Shown piece by piece: positions 26,014 to 33,733 of a DNA stretch of 64,000 nucleotides. The position numbers and the translations under genes are program-made. Below the pieces are notes generated by a model. That model was not told the DNA's origin. It saw only the letters and a program-made list of their open reading frames with translations, and made no database searches. Source of the stretch: Ascidiimonas sp046199005 (GTDB taxonomy: Bacteria; Bacteroidota; Bacteroidia; Flavobacteriales; Flavobacteriaceae); contig CP176050.1 in the NCBI GenBank assembly GCA_046199005.1, positions 2,480,001 to 2,544,000 of the forward strand. Direction: 5' to 3'. Numbering within the stretch: position 1 is the stretch's first letter; every line of letters starts with the position of its first letter.

Positions 26014-27393
26014 ATGAATGTAAACATTCAATCTTCTTTAGATGCCCAACGATCTCTTTTTGATAAAGGCACTACGAAATCAATAAATTTCAGATTAGAC
26101 TATTTGAGAAAATTACAACATATAATTCTCAAAAAAGAAGAACAAATATGCAAAGCTCTTTATAATGATTTGAGAAAAAGTGAGTTTGAGGCGAAAGCAG
26201 CCGAAACGCAATTTATTTTAGCGGAACTTAATCTGGCTATCAAAAATTGTAAGAAGTGGGCAAAACCAAAAAGAGTATGGCCAACTTTAATTAATTTTCC
26301 TTCGGCAGATTATATTTATAAGGAGCCTTACGGACAAGTGCTGATCATCGCTCCGTGGAATTATCCATTTCAACTGGCGATCTCTCCTTTAATTGGCGCA
26401 ATTGCGGCAGGAAACACGGCTGTTATTAAGCCTTCTGAGCTTACTCCCAATACCTCCAGGATCATAAGTGAAATTATCAGCGATGTATTTCCAGAAGACT
26501 ATGTTAAGGTGTTTGAAGGAGGTGTTCCCGTTTCCCAGTCTTTGCTTAAAGAAAAGTGGGATTACATTTTTTTTACAGGAAGCGTTCAAGTAGGTAAGAT
26601 TGTATACCAAGCCGCCGCTGAACACCTTACTCCGGTAACCTTGGAACTTGGCGGGAAAAACCCTTGTATAATCGACGAAACAGCTTCCATAGATCTTGCC
26701 GCTAAACGCATTGTATGGGGAAAATTTTTGAATAGTGGCCAAACATGTATTGCGCCAGATTACATACTTATTCATGATAGTAAAAAACAAGCATTTATTG
26801 AAGCTATTAAAAAATCGGTCGTTGAAGCCTACGGGGAAAATCCTGAAGTATCATCAGATTATCCAAGGATCGTGAATGAAGATCATTTTAACCGATTAAA
26901 AAAGTTGCTTGAAGGTCAAAATATCGTTTATGGCGGACATTTTAACGCTGAAGACAAATACATAGCTCCTACCATTCTGGATGAACCCGACCTAAAAAGT
27001 GAGGTGATGGAAGGTGAGATCTTTGGACCTATTCTTCCGGTTATTGGGTATGACAGCTTAGAAAAAGCAAATTCTATTATATCAAGTTATGAAAAACCCC
27101 TTTCTTTATATGTTTTTTCAAATCATCGTAAAAACATAGATTACTTAGTAAAACGGTTTTCCTTTGGAAATGGTGCTGTAAACGACACTGTAATTCAAAT
27201 TATCAATAAAAGGTTGCCGTTTGGAGGAGTCGGGCATAGTGGTATAGGCTCTTATCACGGAAAAAAAACGTTTGATATTTTTTCCCATCATAAATCCGTG
27301 GTCAAACGTACGAATTGGATAGATATTCCACTTCGCTATGCCCCCTACAAATCGAAAATGAGAATGGTGAATTATTTAAAACATCTATTTTAG
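26014..27393 (+). CDS. Class 3 aldehyde dehydrogenase (fatty-aldehyde type)
   Basis: A 459-residue NAD(P)-dependent aldehyde dehydrogenase of the short class 3 kind. Catalytic residues are E211 in TLELGGKNP and C245 in NSGQTCIAPDY; cofactor binding is shown by IIAPWNYPFQL (111-121) and FFTGSVQVGK. The C-terminus has KSKMRMVNYLKHLF, a moderately basic/hydrophobic tail like those of membrane-associated fatty aldehyde dehydrogenases, but no clear membrane segment. It is followed after three bases by a nitroreductase gene, forming a two-gene unit divergent from ilv. Confidence 0.88.
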   Translation: MNVNIQSSLDAQRSLFDKGTTKSINFRLDYLRKLQHIILKKEEQICKALYNDLRKSEFEAKAAETQFILAELNLAIKNCKKWAKPKRVWPTLINFPSADYIYKEPYGQVLIIAPWNYPFQLAISPLIGAIAAGNTAVIKPSELTPNTSRIISEIISDVFPEDYVKVFEGGVPVSQSLLKEKWDYIFFTGSVQVGKIVYQAAAEHLTPVTLELGGKNPCIIDETASIDLAAKRIVWGKFLNSGQTCIAPDYILIHDSKKQAFIEAIKKSVVEAYGENPEVSSDYPRIVNEDHFNRLKKLLEGQNIVYGGHFNAEDKYIAPTILDEPDLKSEVMEGEIFGPILPVIGYDSLEKANSIISSYEKPLSLYVFSNHRKNIDYLVKRFSFGNGAVNDTVIQIINKRLPFGGVGHSGIGSYHGKKTFDIFSHHKSVVKRTNWIDIPLRYAPYKSKMRMVNYLKHLF

Positions 27394-27396
27394 GAT

Positions 27397-28128
27397 ATGG
27401 AAAAAAGTGTAACGGAGGCAATTGAGTACAGACGTTCGGTAAGGGTATTTAAATCAGAAGAACAGCCATCTCACCAAGATATTAAGGAATGTCTGGAAAA
27501 TGCGGTACTGGCTCCAACAAGCAGCAATTTACAACTTTGGGAATTTTATCATATCACTGATAAAGATATCCTGAAAAAGATGACGGAAGCTTGTCTTGGT
27601 CAGAATGCTGCAGCAACGGCTCCGCAAATGGTAGTAGTCGTTACAAGAAAAGATCTATGGAGAAAACGAGCAAAATTCAATGCTTCTTATTTAAAATCGA
27701 CCATGGGTAACAAACCTGAAACTGAGTATACACGTAGAGAGAAATTTGCTATTAATTATTATACCAAACTCATTCCCGCGATCTATTCAGACTTCATGGG
27801 AATACTCGGATGGATGAAATATCTCATTTTCAACATCATAGGTATTTTTAAGCCTACGTATCGGCAAGTACGAAATAGCGACTTACGAATTGTAGCGCAT
27901 AAAAGTGCCGGTCTTGCAGCCCAGAATTTCATGCTTAGTATGGCGGCGAAGGGTTTTGATACCTGCCCAATGGAAGGTAGTGATACCTTGAGAATCAAAC
28001 GAATACTGAAGCTCCCCTCAGGTTCAGAAATATGTATGGTGATAGGTTGCGGTATTCGCGACGGTAATAAAGGTATTTATACAGACCGTTACAGAGTTCC
28101 TTTTCAGGAGGTATATTATCATATATAA
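27397..28128 (+). CDS. Nitroreductase family protein (FMN)
   Basis: A 243-residue protein with the nitroreductase fold: the N-terminal YRRSVRVFKSEEQP FMN-binding motif, APTSSNLQLWEFY, and a C-terminal MVIGCGIRDG. Such enzymes reduce nitro, quinone or enone groups with NAD(P)H. It sits three bases after the aldehyde dehydrogenase and likely works with it, but the substrate is not predictable. An insertion around residues 100-160 contains a hydrophobic stretch (MGILGWMKYLIFNIIGIF), which could be a membrane contact or substrate lid. Confidence 0.8.
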   Translation: MEKSVTEAIEYRRSVRVFKSEEQPSHQDIKECLENAVLAPTSSNLQLWEFYHITDKDILKKMTEACLGQNAAATAPQMVVVVTRKDLWRKRAKFNASYLKSTMGNKPETEYTRREKFAINYYTKLIPAIYSDFMGILGWMKYLIFNIIGIFKPTYRQVRNSDLRIVAHKSAGLAAQNFMLSMAAKGFDTCPMEGSDTLRIKRILKLPSGSEICMVIGCGIRDGNKGIYTDRYRVPFQEVYYHI

Positions 28129-28180
28129 AGTAGTCTTAGAATTAACGATATTCTTTACATTTGGTAATATTAAGACAGTA

Positions 28181-28693
28181 ATGAACATTCAATATAAAAA
28201 TATTCTCATTCTAATTGGTTTTATTTTAATTCTGACAGTACCCTATGCCATAAAATTAAGAAATCATCGGCTAGAATTTTATCCGGCAGTTATAATGCCT
28301 TCAGGACATAACAAAATTATAGTTACTGATACGATTTCTTATAGTTACGCAGCACTTTACGGATTGAAAAACGATTCCATCATGAGACTGGATGAGACTA
28401 AAATATTAGATGGAATTCCAAGACGTTATTTATCCTATATTATTAATAATGATTTAGGTCTATCTATGAAAAAAAAGAAAGCTACTCTTTTTTACAATCC
28501 AAAAATTGTTTTTTACAAAAGGAAAAAAGATCATTCAGCAGAAACCATATCTTATCTTAAAAAGAAATTAAACGATCAAAAGTTTGACACTACTGTTTTG
28601 ATCATAAGAACAATAAAGGTGAACTACAATATTCTAACCAAAGAAATAAGCATAAGCTCCTTAACCGATGATAAGATATATAAATTACATTGA
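28181..28693 (+). CDS. Hypothetical membrane-anchored protein
   Basis: A 170-residue protein with one N-terminal membrane segment (ILILIGFILILTVPYAI) and a basic, Lys-rich remainder that would be exported or periplasmic. I do not recognise a family. Its 3' end overlaps the next gene by 26 bases in another frame, so the two are translationally coupled. The partner is an HTTM-like membrane protein, and small partner proteins beside HTTM genes are frequent, which suggests a joint complex; that is inference. Confidence 0.6.
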   Translation: MNIQYKNILILIGFILILTVPYAIKLRNHRLEFYPAVIMPSGHNKIIVTDTISYSYAALYGLKNDSIMRLDETKILDGIPRRYLSYIINNDLGLSMKKKKATLFYNPKIVFYKRKKDHSAETISYLKKKLNDQKFDTTVLIIRTIKVNYNILTKEISISSLTDDKIYKLH

Positions 28694-29708
28694 CAGACTT
28701 CTTGGTAAGCTTTATCAACGAATCATTAATAATAGCAATACTGAAGGCTTAGCAAATTATCGAGTTATTATTGGTATCTTTTACTTTTGTTTTTTTTCAG
28801 GTTGGAGTTGGATAGCGAATAGCCCAAATGGTTTTTATGATCCGCCGTATTTGAGCATTGGGAACCTTTTTTCTTCTTTCCCTCCGGACTGGATCTTCTA
28901 TACCGCAGATATTCTATTCTTGACCTTTATAGTATTATTTATGTTTGGGATTCGTGTAAGAATTTCTCTTTTTTGTCTTTTCATAATAGGTGTAGTAATG
29001 AGTAGTTTTGAAAATAGCCATGGTAAAATTGACCATAGCAGTCTAAGTTGGTTTACCTTTTTTCTTTTATGTTTTACTTCAATTGACGACATAAATAATC
29101 GCGAAAAAAAGTATTATGGCACATCTATCATAGCCATTATTATTTGTTTTGGTCTATTTACAGCTGGATTTCAAAAAATGCTGAACTGGGTAGACTTTGA
29201 TCTAGGTACTAGCGGATTTCTGAAATGGTTCTATGAATGCTATTTTAGAGTTGGTGATATCGGACTTCTCTCAGATTTTATTTTTGATGTTCCAATGGTG
29301 ATAATTGAATTTATGGATTACACAGCGGTTTTCATTGAAATAAGTGCTTTAGCATGGCTTATTGCGGGTAAAAACTATTGGAGAGCATATTTGATTGTTT
29401 TATGTTTTTTTCATCTACTTAATGAACTTATACTCAAAATAGCCTTTGCACCAAATTCAATAATCTACGGTATTTTCATCATTGCTCCGTTGTTTTCGAA
29501 CTTTAAAATAAATAAGTTAATCACTGCCTTATTGTTAATTTTGATAATAATTTTTAAATATTTTATTGATATTTCACATTTTACTAATGATTATCTTTAC
29601 ACCATATGGTGGAGTCTTTTCTTAATAGGAGGAATATATCTTTTACTTAGTAAGCGTAAGCAACCCATCAAACCTGAAATCTTTGCAGAACCGGCTCAAA
29701 AAATCTAA
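28668..29708 (+). CDS. HTTM-like multipass membrane protein
   Basis: A 346-residue integral membrane protein with about eight hydrophobic helices. The first segments (GLANYRVIIGIFYFCFFSGW, then the W-x-F/Y-rich loop and FENSHGKIDHSSLSWFTFFLLCF) resemble the horizontally transferred transmembrane (HTTM) family related to vitamin-K-dependent gamma-carboxylase membrane domains. No carboxylase function can be claimed. It overlaps the preceding small gene by 26 bases. Family call of moderate strength. Confidence 0.55.
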   Translation: MIRYINYIDRLLGKLYQRIINNSNTEGLANYRVIIGIFYFCFFSGWSWIANSPNGFYDPPYLSIGNLFSSFPPDWIFYTADILFLTFIVLFMFGIRVRISLFCLFIIGVVMSSFENSHGKIDHSSLSWFTFFLLCFTSIDDINNREKKYYGTSIIAIIICFGLFTAGFQKMLNWVDFDLGTSGFLKWFYECYFRVGDIGLLSDFIFDVPMVIIEFMDYTAVFIEISALAWLIAGKNYWRAYLIVLCFFHLLNELILKIAFAPNSIIYGIFIIAPLFSNFKINKLITALLLILIIIFKYFIDISHFTNDYLYTIWWSLFLIGGIYLLLSKRKQPIKPEIFAEPAQKI

Positions 29709-29853
29709 TTATATAGGTATGAGCGGTTTGATTTTAATACTGTTGAATTTAGATAAGTTAAATCTATTTCTTACCCATTAAAAATTATAAAAAAATTGCT
29801 TCCGAAACTTTTTGTTGCAAAGAAAACGTGCAATACGAAATTATTTATTGAAG

Positions 29854-30375
29854 CTACTTTAGATACAGAGCTGCATTAAAACCTACGTTATTTTTCTCCC
29901 ATTCTTTAAGAATGCGGATATTCCAATCGGCAGTATTTATCGAGCCAGTCATTTGAATGCTATTATTATTTACGGTGGCTTTCATTTGAATAGATTTCGA
30001 AACCCCTTTCATTGTCAAGATCCCTTCAATCTGATAATCATTACCAGTTTTAATTATTTCATTGCTTTTGAAATGTAGTCTTGGATATTTTTGTCTAAAA
30101 AAGTATTTTTTGCTCATCAGGTGCCAGTCTCTGAGAAAATTACCTGTTTTTAGAGACTCCAGAGAAACCGAACCTTCCAGTACTGAGTTTTCAAAGTTTA
30201 GAATATCGATTTTCGAATTGGTCTCCAAATCGCCAATAGTGCCTTCTACTTCTTTTGAGACAAACACGAAGTTAATTTTAGCGGTATCAATAGAAATCTC
30301 CTTTTCCTGAGAAAATGATCCTAAGATCAAGAACAACAAGATGTAAAATTTTGAAATAAATTTTAGAAGATACAT
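29854..30375 (-). CDS. YceI family periplasmic lipid-binding protein
   Basis: A 173-residue protein with an N-terminal signal peptide (MYLLKFISKFYILLFLILGSFS) and the YceI lipocalin-like fold: repeated beta segments such as LNFENSVLEGSVSLESLKTGNFLRDWHLMSKKYF and LTMKGVSKSIQMKATVN. YceI proteins bind isoprenoid or other amphiphilic ligands in the periplasm. It is on the minus strand, downstream of the GG-leader peptide gene at 30518-30685 but separated from it by a terminator. Confidence 0.85.
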   Translation of the reverse strand: MYLLKFISKFYILLFLILGSFSQEKEISIDTAKINFVFVSKEVEGTIGDLETNSKIDILNFENSVLEGSVSLESLKTGNFLRDWHLMSKKYFFRQKYPRLHFKSNEIIKTGNDYQIEGILTMKGVSKSIQMKATVNNNSIQMTGSINTADWNIRILKEWEKNNVGFNAALYLK

Positions 30376-30465
30376 TAGTAAAGATTATTAGATTTCCTTC
30401 ATAAATCTAATCGATATTATTCAAATGATATTCAGAATTCTTTGTTTTAACAAATTGAATCAATA

Positions 30466-30500
30466 AAAAAACTCCGAAGTTTTGAACTCCGAAGTTTTTT
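30466..30500 (-). terminator. Terminator of the GG-leader peptide gene at 30518
   Basis: On the minus-strand RNA, AAAAAACUUCGGAGUU and AACUUCGGAGUUUUUU pair along 16 positions with G-U wobbles and a CAA loop, ending in a U run. It lies 18 bases after the peptide stop. Confidence 0.7.
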
Positions 30501-30517
30501 GTAGATACTCTTTTTTA

Positions 30518-30685
30518 CTATGCATCACAAACAGGTCCGCATGTAAAACCATCCGTTGCTTTGCACTTAGGCCATTCAGTATCGGGCTTAACACCATCAG
30601 AAACATACAGAAGTCCACCATTAAGAAGTGCTACACTACTCTTAGCCAATTTGAGACTATTAAAATTTACAACTCTTTTTTTCAT
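30518..30685 (-). CDS. GG-leader, Cys-containing small peptide precursor
   Basis: A 55-residue peptide too short for usual ORF lists. The basic N-terminus MKKRVVNFNSLKLAKSSVAL leads to LLNGG and a core with three Cys and some Thr/Ser, ending in GPVCDA. The leader and GG cut site match the precursor family seen at 4941, 5293 and 16958, although the core differs and lacks the terminal CY. It has its own terminator and no enzyme gene nearby. It is probably another orphan ribosomal peptide precursor. Confidence 0.65.
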   Translation of the reverse strand: MKKRVVNFNSLKLAKSSVALLNGGLLYVSDGVKPDTEWPKCKATDGFTCGPVCDA

Positions 30686-31012
30686 TTTATTATTTTTAGA
30701 TTAAAGCGCTAAAAATAGTTTTATAAAAAATAACTTTCAATTTTTTTAAGTTAAAACTTTCTTTTTTGAGAAATTCAAAGAAAGAAAAGCGAGCTTTGGT
30801 TTTCTTAGCCTGATTTTCTAAAGCAAGTCATATAGGAATTTAGTCATACAGACAGAGAAAATTACCAATTTTGTACATGGATATGCCAATTTTTGAAGAT
30901 GTTCCAAGTTTTTATGTTCATTATAGTTTTTTATGAAGTAACTCCATAACTACAAAAACGGATCATAAGACCCGTTTTTAACTCAATACTATTTAAGAAT
31001 TAATGGCAATCA
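30686..31012. other. Intergenic region with a diverged copy of the 122-bp repeat
   Basis: 327 bases without a gene. At about 30780-30836 a segment resembles the central part of the 122-bp repeat unit found at 31841: it shares AAAAGCGAGCTTTGGTTTTC, then AGCCTGATTTTC against AGCCTAATTTTC, and ends with TCATATA. The region also holds the promoter zone of the peptide gene and, at 30954-30979, the terminator of the lipoprotein gene. Confidence 0.6.
30954..30979 (-). terminator. Terminator of the lipoprotein gene
   Basis: On the minus-strand RNA AAAAACGGGUC-UUAU-GAUCCGUUUUU forms an 11-bp stem (one G-U pair) ending in a U run, 34 bases past the stop codon at 31013. Confidence 0.7.
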
Positions 31013-31570
31013 TTACCATATAATAATAATGACAAGTCCGTTTGAACAAATGATGATAATTATATGACTGAACCTTCTACCATCCCTCAGTTCGCCTTCA
31101 AACCTGTACACAGACTCGTTCTCAAATCTATGCGCGACTTCAATAACCTCTCCATCAGGCATTCTGTGCTGTGCTAATCCAACTCCACTAAATCTGTCCT
31201 CCTTAATAGTGTAATTTGCAATGTCACGTTCTCTAAGCCCCGTTCTTTCAAGGAATGTGTCAAAGTTCGGCTCTCTCAATCCCTCTGCTTCCATAGGAAA
31301 TTCATCTGCCTTCACGGTTCCATACTTTTCATGGTAGTCTAGTCTAATTTCTTCTTCTCCTCGCATTAAAGTATTACCTTCGATCACAAAATCACCGACT
31401 TTAGCTGCACTGTAAATCTGTGATTCTCTAACAATATCACTAGGATTAATTTCTTCGTTAGAAAGTTGCTCTGCATTTGTCTCTTCATAGACAGTCGTCT
31501 CTTCGTTTTGGCATGCTGTGAATATCACAATAGTGATAGCCAGGGCCATTAAAAATTTAATTGTTTTCAT
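31013..31570 (-). CDS. Hypothetical lipoprotein
   Basis: A 185-residue protein with a lipoprotein signal: MKTIKFLMALAITIVIFTAC, lipobox FTAC with C20, followed by an acidic linker (QNEETTVYEET). The mature part is acidic and contains no family that I recognise. The last 20 residues are odd: SHIIIIICSNGLVIIIIW is strongly hydrophobic, coded by a low-complexity ATA/ATT run, and does not look like the end of a soluble domain, so the 3' end may be frameshifted or may be a second anchor. Monocistronic with its own terminator. Confidence 0.6.
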   Translation of the reverse strand: MKTIKFLMALAITIVIFTACQNEETTVYEETNAEQLSNEEINPSDIVRESQIYSAAKVGDFVIEGNTLMRGEEEIRLDYHEKYGTVKADEFPMEAEGLREPNFDTFLERTGLRERDIANYTIKEDRFSGVGLAQHRMPDGEVIEVAHRFENESVYRFEGELRDGRRFSHIIIIICSNGLVIIIIW

Positions 31571-31840
31571 AATATAAGGTTTTGATTTACTTCAATTTAC
31601 GATAAATTACTGTAAAAGTATAGTGGAAAAACCTTTAAATAAAGAAGGTTAAAACATATATTTCCTAAGAGTTTTCTGAGAATGATAAAATATTACATAA
31701 AATAATTAGGTTTTAAGTATGGAATAAGCCTTCTTTTAACTAAAATTTAGTTACTATGAAATACTAGGTCAGTAAGTAATTATTAATTTTTTTGAATATG
31801 ACTAAGGGATATTTAAAGGTCATAATAACATTTAAACTCT
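31571..31840. other. Gene-free stretch upstream of the repeat array
   Basis: 270 very AT-rich bases containing the promoter zone of the lipoprotein gene. I see no further gene, RNA or repeat in it. Together with the repeat array it forms a region of about 750 bases with no protein-coding gene. Confidence 0.5.
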
Positions 31841-32313
31841 TGACAGCACTCCGTGCTGAAAATCAACAAAAGAAAACTACGCAATCCGAAAAACAAAAGC
31901 GAGCTTTGGTTTTTCAGCCTAATTTTCGTTACAAATCAAATAAGAGAAAGGATTGCAGATCCTGACAGCACTCCGTGCTGAAAATCAACAAAAGAAAACT
32001 ACGCAATCCAAAAAACAAAAGTGAGCTTTGGTTTTTCAGCCTAATTTTCGTTACAAATCATATAAGAGAAAGGATTGCAGATCCTGACAGCACTCCGTGC
32101 TGAAAATCAACAAAAGAAAACTACGCGATCCGAAAAACAAAAGCGAGCTTTGGTTTTTCAGCCTAATTTTCGTTACAAATCATATAAGAGAAAGGATTGC
32201 AGATCCTGACAGCACTCCGTGCTGAAAATCAACAAAAGAAAACTACGCAATCCAAAAAACAAAAGCGAGCTTTGGTTTTTTGGATTGCGTAGTTTTCAAC
32301 TTTTTGTTGATTT
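31841..32313. repeat. Tandem array of a 122-bp unit, about 3.9 copies
   Basis: Unit starts (TGACAGCACTCCGTGCTG) are at 31841, 31963, 32085 and 32207, an exact spacing of 122 bases each time. The copies differ by only a few substitutions (for example GCGAGC against GTGAGC, ATCAAATAAG against ATCATATAAG). Each unit contains two palindromes: CAGCAC-TCC-GTGCTG and AAAGC-GA-GCTTT. The fourth copy is cut after GAGCTTTGGTTTTT, where it meets an inverted copy of its own first half. No reading frame is conserved across units, so it is probably not coding. A tRNA-Arg gene lies six bases further on. Confidence 0.9.
32226..32313. repeat. Giant hairpin at the end of the repeat array
   Basis: The left arm (32226-32266, containing GAAAACTACGCAATCCAAAA) pairs with the right arm (32269-32313, containing TTTTGGATTGCGTAGTTTTC). 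Only one four-base bulge and one mismatch interrupt about 40 pairs, and the loop is very small. It is downstream of the minus-strand tRNA-Arg and could act as its transcription end, or mark where a repeat copy inverted. Confidence 0.8.
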
Positions 32314-32318
32314 ATTCG

Positions 32319-32392
32319 TGATCGCGACAGGATTCGAACCTGTGACCGTCTGCTTAGAAGGCAGATGCTCTATCCAGCTGAGCTACGCGACC
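32319..32392 (-). tRNA. tRNA-Arg (anticodon UCU)
   Basis: The minus strand folds as a complete cloverleaf: acceptor GGTCGCG / CGCGATC with discriminator A, D arm GCTC...GAGC, anticodon stem TCTGC / GCAGA with loop CTTCTAA (anticodon UCU), and T arm ACAGG-TTCGAAT-CCTGT. The CCA end is not encoded. 74 bases. Confidence 0.95.
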
Positions 32393-32401
32393 CTTGTATA
32401 T

Positions 32402-32409
32402 CAAAAATA
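32402..32409 (-). promoter_or_regulatory. Promoter -7 element (TATTTTTG) for tRNA-Arg
   Basis: An exact TAnnTTTG match on the minus strand, ten bases before the tRNA 5' end. A second candidate (TATATTCGCACC on minus, around 32439-32450) lies further upstream. Confidence 0.4.
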
Positions 32410-32660
32410 CAAAACAAAAAAGATACTCTTTTTTGGCGGTGCGAATATACAATTATCAGAATATACAATCCAACAGAAACCTCAAAAAAATTTGACATTC
32501 CCTGTATTTCGTTCTTCGATTTGTAAGATTACCAAAGATGTGTACTGCACGTATTGAAGTACTCATGAAATATAAGCAACTTATGTTTTTAGCTTATTAT
32601 CAATACGATATAGATATATAAACAAAAAATCAAGGGTTAACACCTATGTACTTAACCTCA

Positions 32661-32669
32661 TAATATTCG
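32661..32669 (+). promoter_or_regulatory. Probable -7 region of the oleA-like operon
   Basis: TAATATTCG followed by CACC resembles the Bacteroidota -7 box (TAnnTTTG with a following GCACC start region). It is 23 bases before the KASIII ATG at 32692. About 28 bases upstream begins the 14-mer AGGGTTAACACCTA (32633-32646), which recurs upstream of the megasynthase gene. Confidence 0.4.
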
Positions 32670-32691
32670 CACCTTGTAAAAAAATTAAGTT

Positions 32692-33732
32692 ATGAAAATT
32701 GCAGGATTAGGCGCAGCTTTTCCTTCCCGTGTTGTAAACAACGAATATGTGGTTGAGAAACTTGAACGAGAGTCAAAGAAAAAATTTGCTTTCGACATAA
32801 GTAAAAATTCAAAAGATATTCTGGATAAACTAAATTCAACGGGTATAAAAACACGCAGATGGCTATCTGAAAATGAGCACAGTATAGATTTAATATCAGA
32901 TGCTATCGATAAGGCATTAAAAGATGCCTCCATGCAGAAAAAAGATATCGATCTACTTTTATATGCCAGTGTTTTTAAGCAATTTAAAGAGCCGGGAGAT
33001 TCCTTTTTTATCGCAAAAGCACTGGGTTTTAATAGTATCGAATGTTTTGACGTACTGGAAGCCTGTAATAGTTTTGTAAGGGCTTCGAACATCGCCGAGG
33101 CTTACCTAAGTATGGGTAAATATCAAAATATTCTGGTAGTTACCTCTGAGTTTATGGTACATCATAAAGAGCATTTACCAAGTTTTCAAATGAATGATCT
33201 GAAAAATCTGGAGTATACATTTTCTACGCTTACCGTAGGAGAAGGTGCGACAGCAACCATATTCTCCGGAAGCGAAAAAACATGGTCACAAAAAGTAATT
33301 GGTTTACCCCAACATGCCAATTGTTGTTTCATGGCAGCTCATAACATGACCGATGAAGAACGCGAATTGTATGATTTGATGGGTCAGGATTTTCAAATAA
33401 ATCAGTTTGTATCGTATGGGTTAAAACTTCATAAAGGGGGCTCTCCGGTTTTAAGAGATCTTGTTTTAGAAAGTCTTCAAGATCAAAAATTATCCGATAT
33501 CGTGTTTCCGCATACGCATAGTAAAATGGCATGGCATAAATTCGGGCGGGGTCTCAAACTTGATGTACCCTATTATTTCATATTTGAAGACTATGGAAAT
33601 CTAGTAACAAGCTCCCTTCCAGCTGGTATGTACCTTGCCAGAGAAGAAGGTAAATTTCGTCGAGGTATGAGAGCCAGTGGATGGATGGCAGCAGCAGGAA
33701 TGTCTCTTTCGGTAACCAATTTTGAATTTTAA
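32692..33732 (+). CDS. KASIII-like condensing enzyme (OleA-like)
   Basis: A 346-residue thiolase-fold protein of the FabH/OleA group. The catalytic cysteine is C125 in FDVLEACNSF, with H274 or H276 (VFPHTHSK) and N303 (FEDYGNLVTSSLP) completing the triad. The GEGATATIF segment is also typical. Because OleC-like and OleD-like genes follow in the same operon, the best hypothesis is a head-to-head Claisen condensation of two acyl-CoA or acyl-ACP chains to a 2-alkyl-3-keto acid. An acyltransfer role of KASIII relatives (CerJ/ChlB3 type) remains possible. It is the first gene of the operon, one base before the P450 ATG. Confidence 0.82.
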   Translation: MKIAGLGAAFPSRVVNNEYVVEKLERESKKKFAFDISKNSKDILDKLNSTGIKTRRWLSENEHSIDLISDAIDKALKDASMQKKDIDLLLYASVFKQFKEPGDSFFIAKALGFNSIECFDVLEACNSFVRASNIAEAYLSMGKYQNILVVTSEFMVHHKEHLPSFQMNDLKNLEYTFSTLTVGEGATATIFSGSEKTWSQKVIGLPQHANCCFMAAHNMTDEERELYDLMGQDFQINQFVSYGLKLHKGGSPVLRDLVLESLQDQKLSDIVFPHTHSKMAWHKFGRGLKLDVPYYFIFEDYGNLVTSSLPAGMYLAREEGKFRRGMRASGWMAAAGMSLSVTNFEF

Positions 33733-33733
33733 G

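Noticed and set aside
26389..26790. 133-codon minus-strand ORF inside the aldehyde dehydrogenase gene
   Set aside because: It lies wholly within a well-supported gene and has no recognisable features.
31841..32313. CRISPR array
   Set aside because: The period of 122 bases is conserved along the whole unit, with no unique spacers, and no cas genes are present.
32219..32557. 112-codon plus-strand ORF across the repeat end and tRNA-Arg
   Set aside because: It runs through the giant hairpin and the complement of a clear tRNA gene, so it is not a protein gene.
32685..33092. 135-codon minus-strand ORF over the 5' part of the KASIII gene
   Set aside because: Antisense shadow; the KASIII frame has the catalytic motifs and operon context.
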